A model generated the notes under the pieces. The model had not been told where the DNA came from and made no database searches. It saw only the letters and a program-made list of their open reading frames with translations. A program made the position numbers and the translations under genes. DNA of 64,000 nt from Klebsormidium nitens. Taxonomy: Eukaryota; Streptophyta; Klebsormidiophyceae; Klebsormidiales; Klebsormidiaceae. The stretch is from contig DF237064.1 of NCBI GenBank assembly GCA_000708835.1, forward strand, positions 124,001 to 188,000, read 5' to 3'. Below are positions 58,301-64,000 of the stretch, piece after piece. Position 1 is the first letter of the stretch; every line of letters begins with the position of its first letter.

Positions 58301-61300
58301 CTTGGCCACAGTTGTACAACTGTCTTGGACAAGAACAGACTCTCAGCATCAGCCTTCATAGACTTGACAACAAGCGGTGGACGGCCAGAGCGCTGAAAAA
58401 GGGACTTGTCACGTCCACAGTAGAGGCTTATGACAAACCCACGAGTGTTCAGCGTCAAGGAGACGGACAGAATCGTTCGGTTTTGAATCGAAACGAGCCA
58501 CGCAGCTTAGGCACGGAACCTTAGCATTTGTCAATACGATGGCGCAAGATTGTGTTCACCCTCCGTAAGGAATCGGCTAAGGGCACCTCTCGTCCAATCA
58601 TCCGGAACACGTATTTCAGCATCTCTTCCAGTCAACCAATAAAACTCGGACGACTCCGAATACCTCACGTGCTGGGCTCCAGGAACCCGTTCTTTGCTCA
58701 CTGCCTCTTCCAAACATTGCTTTTTAGGCCAACCAAGTAACTCAGCGAAACAGTCAGATATGATCGGGCGCAAATTTCCGAAACAATAAATCAGACAGCC
58801 GGGCGGTTGACCAGCAAGTACCGATCGAACTTAAGATTCCTAGGATGATTGATGGCGCCAAAGCGTGCAACCGGGGTGGGCTCTCGGTACCCACTTGGGC
58901 CTTTCACAGCCTTTCGCCATTCCCCACAACGACAGCAGCATTCAGCTGATGCCATTCGCATAACGGCAGATAAGTAGATCAAAACGTCGCCTGGTATATT
59001 GATGGCATCTGAGCCATTGTCGGGACCTTTGTTTTATGGCCTAACGGTTTCGTCACCATTCCGCATCTCTGTGTACTGGCTGGACGTTTCGAGAAGTCGG
59101 AATACAATGGTCAATGATGGCACTTTTAGCATGCTGACAGAACTGACGAGTGGCCTCAAACGACTTAACAAAGCATAGACAATCAGGCAGGCCGGCATAG
59201 CATCGCCCACATTCTGGTCGTCAGTCGTCACATAGTAAAGTAGACCAAGATAGGACATGATTTCGCAGGCAGATCTGGGATTTTGCAAGACCGGCATCAT
59301 CGAGATGCAAACGAATCCTTGGGCCGGGTTCCCACTCAAGCGGCTTGCATCCTCGCCGGCAATAAATTAAAGCTCCACAAAATCGCAGATGAAGGGCATG
59401 AAAACAAAACGAAATGCTCAACTTTGGGGCAGAAACCAGAGCGTAGCATCAGCCGAGGTGGTACTTAAGGAGAACAGACTGCAAGAATGAACAATCCAAG
59501 GTCTTCATAAGGTTTGCCCAAAAACAACACAGCTCCTGAACATGCGGTCGATGCCGCAATTTACGAACAGCACCGTTCCGGGACTATTGTTGCGAGATCA
59601 ACCAAAACAGGGCACAGAAGATTCTCCGCATGCTCACGTTGCTGCGGCCAGATCCAGATTGGTGGCAATCTCAGAATTGCAATAGAGCAGCACTAGGGCA
59701 GGCCCTCTGTCCGGAAACCGGAAGGACCCTTGTTCCTCTCTACATCACCGCTTGGAAAAGGCAGGAAGGCAGCATCCAAACGCTTGTACATCATTGAAAG
59801 CAGAAGGCATGCAAATCAACCGGAGAAACTGCTTGAAGTATACGCGAAGCCATTTCGCCGAGCTGAGAGTCAACTTCGAAGCCGAAACAAGAAGCGCCTT
59901 GGAAAGGCGTTCATACGACCTACTCACTAAGGAGGCGACATAGTTGAGGGCAAATAAGTGACACAAAACTGCCGCCTTGGACGTTTGCAGAACTGTCAAC
60001 ATGCGAGCGGATTGCAGCTTTTCAGAAGGCGGGGATCTTGTGAGCACGGTCAACTATTGGATCTCATACCGCGTCCGAAGGCTGGCCGCTTGATGGGCAC
60101 TAGCCGTCCAAATCTTCGCTCACCAATGCCTCCACAAGTTGCCTTTTACCAAACACGATCATACGCAAAGACGTCAGACACACGGAAATCACCTCCAAAC
60201 CCATTGCTTCGAAAGATTCCAGCGCACAAACAGCAGTTACGTCGGACGAACAATTCTCGTGACCAACCGTTGGCATCAATATGTTCGAGAGAACAGTACG
60301 ATGGGCTGCCAGGGCCCAGGCTGTTTTATTACGGCCTTTGGTAGACAGTCCAGCAAGGATGGCAACGGAGCAGCGCATGATCGTCAGACTGCAAAAGCGT
60401 CAAGTGCTAAGAGAACGTTTTGAGAGTTGTGTTTGACTGGATACCAACAACGACAAGGCTTAAATGGCATCAATATCGTTGAGCAAGCTAAGTGGGTCCT
60501 TGGCAACCCAATGATGACTCCTCATTGCCATCCAAGGGACCCTCAGTCACCAGAAAAGAAGCACAATTAGAAGTGCATGCTAGCTAGGACGGATGAAGTG
60601 CGCGACATCTAATTCTGTGAGCGCGACTAACGCCATGAAAGCTAAGGACACACTAATAGAGCAGATGTGGCTCAAAATCGCCTTCATGGGATCGCTCAGC
60701 AACAGGAGCACGACGCGCTAGTGCAGAAAAGCTGGGTAGTAGCGCAAAGCGTGGGGTCCTGTCATCTCCTTCCAACCAGCTTCCAGCCCAGGGTTTAGGC
60801 GATTGACGCGCTAGCGTTTTATTTCTATGCAGCCTCCGCAACTCTCAAGAGACTAGCAAGCGGTGCAGTACAAGCAATGCAAAAAGATTGGCAAGCTCCT
60901 GAACGTACGTTGCAAGTCCTTGCTGGCAGTGACCAGTAACTCCAACAACTGACCGCTCCAAGATACGGAAGCAACGAAAGGGGAGGCTTGTGAGAAGCGC
61001 AACCTCGGAAAAGTTTGGGTGGCATCCAGCGGAGGGAATCCGGCTGTGAGTCTTTCCCAAATATGCGTGGTCCGTCATTGCCAACATTTTTAAACGCGTC
61101 GTGAGAAACTGTATCTGATGGAAGCATTGGTCTTTGTTGTATGTGTTTGGTGCGGGTTGGCAAACCAGCGACGATTTGACACTACCACAATGCTTCGAGA
61201 GACGGGAGAACCAAATCGAGCATGCAACAACACGCAAGCTTTCAGTGCTCACCATTGATTTAGAAAGGCGAAAGACTCTGCAAGCACACCTTATCATTGG

Positions 61301-63826
61301 GCGCATTGAGGCCAACGCAGAATGCGTGGCCGCTCACTTGGAAGGCGCTTCTGAGAAACACAGCGCTCGCCCCCGGCTTCTGCTTAATTCGATCAACACA
61401 AAAATCCAAGTTCAATACATCAGACCAAGGCCGAAGAAGCGTTCTCTTTTTCACTGCGCAAAGTACATTAAGGCCTTCATGTGGCAGAAAAGCCATCCAC
61501 ACGAGAAACCCAAAGAGCAATGTAACTTCCCTGGAGAACGCTCCGCGGAGAGGCGCAGTTCTTGCTTGACCTCGGCACTCAACATCCAGATCTGGATCAT
61601 TTGACCAATGCCCAAGAGGCACTCTCAATCGCCGTCACACATGCTCTCAAAGGCCCTCAAAGAAACCGGCAACACATGGCAACTAACCTGGAAAGCACTC
61701 CGCAGCGACGGCGCAATCGCCCCCGGCTTCTGCTTGACCTTGGTCCACTTATCGACCATGTTCATTGCACCAGACCAGTACCAAACAAGCAATATTCTTC
61801 GGGTTTTGCCAGAGTAATAAAAAGCTCTCAATGAAAAGGTAAAACCAATAACATAGATATTGCAGGATGCACCTGCAGAAGGTTGAATCTTACCTGAAAG
61901 GCGCTTCTGGGGGACGGGGCGATCGCCCCCGGCTTCTGCTTGACCTCGGTCCACTTCATCTCGTCCAGGTCGAGCACGTGCAGGTCGTCAAAGTAGCGCA
62001 CCTCGCGCAGCGTGTCGTAGAAGCCGCCGAACACCAATAGCTTATGCTTGTATAAGACCATGCGGTGGCCGGAGCGCGGGCTCGGGCCGCCCTTGAGGTT
62101 GAGCTGCTCCCACACGTTAGTGTTAAGGTCCAGTCGCCAGAGGTCCTGAAGAAGAAAGGTTTGAGAAGTCGCAATTGTGTGCAAGTGGAGGGAAGCAGGA
62201 CGTTCAGCTTTTCAAAGAAGATACGCTTGCCCAAGTGCAGGGTCAAATCCATCTTCAGGTTGCTATTCCCACACGTTAATGTTGAGATCGAGTCGCTGGG
62301 GGTTCTGAGGAAAGAATGGCTCTCGAAGATGGATACCTGGCGCAAACATAGCGAAGCAGGGGGTTATGCGTGTGTAAGACGACCTAATGAGAGGCTCCGA
62401 CTGCCCTTGAAACAGGGTGCTCCGAGGTTGGTGTTGAGGTTCAGTCGCCAGAGGTCCTGAAGAAAAGATGTATTTCGGGGACGAAGAGACGATCAGCAGG
62501 CGCAGCAAAGTCGAATGTCTGCTCTCACAGGACAACGCGAAGCGGGCTCTTGAGCCGCAATCACCAGCACGTGTCGATTGGGTTTTACCTAGGTGAGCAC
62601 CAAACCAGCAGAACTTCGACAAAAACGGAGAGCCAAGCGAACTGGGCCCTTGAGCGAACAGAATGTAGCACCACGGATTGAGCCCCTCGCCAACGAGCGT
62701 GGCGGGGGCTCACCACTTAGAATGGACCAGCAGTTTACTCTGCCTGGTGTGTGACGAAAAAGCAGGCCGTGGAAGGCGGCGTTGCTTCCGCTTTTTCCCA
62801 GGGGTGAAAGAATTTGTTTTCAAGCGCGGATCCTTAGCCGCTAAGTGTCAGCGTACTTCGTTCGTGATTCAACTTCTGGATCGGGATCATGATCATGCGA
62901 CCACGGGGACTCGACGACTTTGTCAAGCAGACCAGTGACTTTAACACGTAGATCCGGATTACGGACACAAAGCCAGGTTTCAGGCTTGCATAACCGAGTT
63001 CAGAGTGTCTGCAGACGGCCTTCGTTTCCTTTACTCATCCACATCGAGCTCACACGCCTGGAAGATATGCCATGAAAACAGAATTGACACCGCAATCAAA
63101 ACATACTCCAGCAACAGTAGCAAGCAACGGCTGTCTGACCTTGTAGTGATGGAATCGCTCCTGGTTTGGCGATGTGAACTCGCCCCCAAAGATGAACAGA
63201 AAGTTCTTCCAGGCCACCGCTTGGTGGGCACTCCGAGGGGGCGGGCTGTTTGGGCTGGAGACGTGCTTCCATTCCTTCTTCTCGATGTTGTAGCGGTACA
63301 GGTCTCCGTATACATACGTCTGGAGCGTAGGAAGGAGTACTGAGATCAGACCTGAGACCCGGTTTGTTCGTTGCCTCTGTCAATGCTCTATCCTTGCATA
63401 GGCCCTGGTAAGTCTGTTGGCAGATCAGAATGTAAACTGGACGGTTGGCAGGAGATTTTGTGATGTCAGAATGCGAAGGCTAAGGACCCATGCGAGGTTT
63501 GCCAGATATATCGCAAAGCCAAGGAGACGGAGAACTTGGGGAATGGATGAAGATGTGATTTGCTGATGCTAGGCCATTGGTGGTTATTAACCGGACCGGA
63601 GGGGGAGGGGAGCAATGGGAGCAAGCACGAAGTGACAGTCTTTTCTTGACGCTTAGAGATGTCAGGTCTTGAAGATTGAAAGATCGATTCCCAGTATTCA
63701 GGAAGAATCAATGATGGAGACCAGCGAAAAGCAAGCATCGCAGAACTGGCTTCTCACCTTGTCTCCATTGTAGTACTCCCCCCCATACAGAATTAGCTCG
63801 GTGTCTTTGAGAGGATTCAAGGTGAC
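49384..63826 (-). CDS. KLHDC4: KLHDC4-type Kelch-repeat protein (N-terminus beyond the window)
   Basis: Exons in phase: 63826-63758, 63319-63140, 62145-61894, 58242-58099, 54066-53894, 53486-52847, 52326-52165, 51541-51452, 50884-50717, 50187-50090, 49540-49384; 710 residues here. Kelch repeats seen: ELILYGGEYYNGDK, FLFIFGGEF with TSPNQERFHHYK, LLVFGGFYDTLREVRYFDDL, EVFLYGGYFKD, RAVMFGGVV and MLLLYGGIMEAGDKEITLDD. A ~210-residue acidic and Lys-rich insert (EEMDEEVEE; KKKKKKRGG) lies between Kelch parts. The C-terminus has AGESLREFFARTGKHW and FELAEARYEELRPVLTELERL, typical of the family. KLHDC4 is conserved in eukaryotes; its molecular role is poorly defined and the blades suggest a protein-binding scaffold. 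The start exon lies to the right; a possible donor at 63975 (AAATCAG/GTAAC) may end the preceding exon. Confidence 0.93.
50576..50680 (-). pseudogene. Frameshifted recent copy of a KLHDC4 exon
   Basis: AITEAGKM-type sequence (CGCGATTGAGGCCGGAAAGA, TGCGGAAGCAGCGGAAGATC, GACGCGGACCGGACGCCGCT with donor GTAAGG) copies the end of the exon at 50884-50717 almost base for base. One extra base near 50626 (CTGGGACAGG against CTGGACAGG) breaks the frame. It lies ~140 bp downstream in the gene's direction, and skipping it keeps phase. Confidence 0.92.
54067..58098 (-). other. 4.0-kb intron of the KLHDC4-like gene
   Basis: Much longer than most introns here. Its first ~750 bp carry the tandem exon relics described separately. 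In the remaining ~3.3 kb (54067-57360) I recognise no gene, RNA or element. Confidence 0.65.
57364..58060 (-). pseudogene. Tandem array of relic copies of a KLHDC4 Kelch exon
   Basis: Downstream of the real exon (58242-58099) its 3' part recurs at least four times, ending near 57956, 57795, 57636 and (split in two) 57507/57364. The spacing is ~145-160 bp for the first three. Seen: SKDGGYDKGNVL; TKDGGHDKGNVLADMWWLDP with RTCTWEK; KGQRARS-type shifted frame with TGGACCCGCGGACGTGCACG; and NMWWLHLRTC. Most keep the GAGAAG/GTGAGCC donor, and each is followed by a similar intron piece (CTTAGTTTGGACTT, GGTTTTGAGGCTT). The copy ending at 57795 has the most intact peptide, but none offers an acceptor in the needed phase 0. 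Confidence 0.9.
61339..61392 (-). pseudogene. Relic of the same exon end (third)
   Basis: KQKPGASAVFLRSAFQ followed by GTGAGC: a third downstream copy, about 550 bp from the real exon's donor. Confidence 0.83.
61532..61595 (-). pseudogene. Relic of the same exon end (second)
   Basis: CCGAGGTCAAGCAAGAACTG then CTCCGCGGAGCGTTCTCCAG follow the real ACCGAGGTCAAGCAGAAGCC ... AGAAGCGCCTTTCAG. A deletion shifts the frame. Confidence 0.78.
61690..61760 (-). pseudogene. Relic of the 3' part of the 62145-61894 Kelch exon (first)
   Basis: DKWTKVKQKPGAIAPSLRSA then FQ and a GTTAGT donor. It parallels MKWTEVKQKPGAIAPSPRSA of the real exon. Nearly intact. Confidence 0.9.
62255..62305 (-). pseudogene. Relic of the 5' part of the 62145-61894 Kelch exon (first)
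   Basis: An acceptor-like CTCAG followed by NPQRLDLNINVWE and a stop parallels DLWRLDLNTNVWEQL of the real exon. Confidence 0.85.
62405..62459 (-). pseudogene. Relic of the 5' part of the same Kelch exon (second)
   Basis: TTCAG followed by DLWRLNLNTN, then out of frame (GAGCACCCTGTTTCAAGGGC). A second upstream copy with a good acceptor. Confidence 0.85.
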
Positions 63827-64000
63827 CTGAACAGGTCACAGCGCACGGCAAGGTTCAGCAATGGCGGAGCTGCAATAAGCAGACCCATTTGCAGAGAATC
63901 CATGCAATTGGATAGCAACCCAAAGTATGAGACTCGTCATGCACGAGCAACAAGCGCTTCCGTTCACCATGTTACCTGATTTTGACTCTTTTGCTTTGGC

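Larger units (their letters stand above)
58243..61893 (-). other. 3.65-kb intron of the KLHDC4-like gene
   Basis: The right end (61.3-61.8 kb) holds exon relics described separately. The rest, about 58.3-61.3 kb, has no recognisable gene, RNA or repeat. Confidence 0.65.

Noticed and set aside
1-64000. CRISPR arrays, operons, rRNA or prophage
   Set aside because: No regular spacer-repeat pattern, no rRNA-like sequence and a clearly intron-rich nuclear layout.

Overview
The window is nuclear DNA of a green-lineage eukaryote, most likely a streptophyte (charophyte) alga or other early-diverging streptophyte. It has many GT-AG introns, plant-type genes including nuclear ndhL with a plastid transit peptide, a PUM23/NOP9-type PUF protein and plant-type ERH, and no operons. 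Exons are GC-rich and short, and most introns are 150-1100 bp. The exact species is inference; Klebsormidium-like gene structure is my best guess.

Seven genes were rebuilt exon by exon by matching splice signals to reading phase. (1) 273-9001 minus: NOP9/PUM23-like nucleolar PUF protein, 12 exons, 848 aa. (2) 9956-11421 plus: ndhL, 5 exons, 222 aa. (3) 12617-13542 minus: ERH, last three coding exons; the first exon was not found. (4) 14701-33389 plus: a 27-exon gene for a ~1670-aa membrane protein that joins an HExxH-bearing hydrophobic N-terminus, a class II glutamine amidotransferase domain, SIS (phosphosugar-binding) sequence interrupted by hydrophobic segments, and a Gly/Arg-rich tail. 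(5) 35105-39355 plus: PGAP3/PER1 GPI-remodelling protein, 6 exons, 368 aa. (6) 42209-48391 minus: COG0523/CobW-type metallochaperone GTPase, ~12 exons. (7) 49384-63826 minus and on past the right edge: KLHDC4-type Kelch protein. Genes 1/2 and 3/4 are divergent pairs, 2/3 and 5/6 are convergent, and 6/7 lie head to tail. Nothing suggests that the genes share one pathway.

The two most unusual signals are these. Gene 4 is a membrane-embedded relative of glucosamine-6-phosphate synthase whose presumed catalytic cysteine lies at residue ~218, not at the N-terminus. Also, introns of genes 1, 4 and 7 carry many decayed partial copies of the neighbouring exon, often with the splice site still attached; one Kelch exon is followed by a tandem series of at least four such copies. 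Further items are a 333-bp MITE-like element, about 13 exact copies of the palindrome TGACGTCA, a nearly perfect 100-bp intronic tandem repeat, and an in-frame stop near the end of the COG0523 gene followed by 27 open codons.
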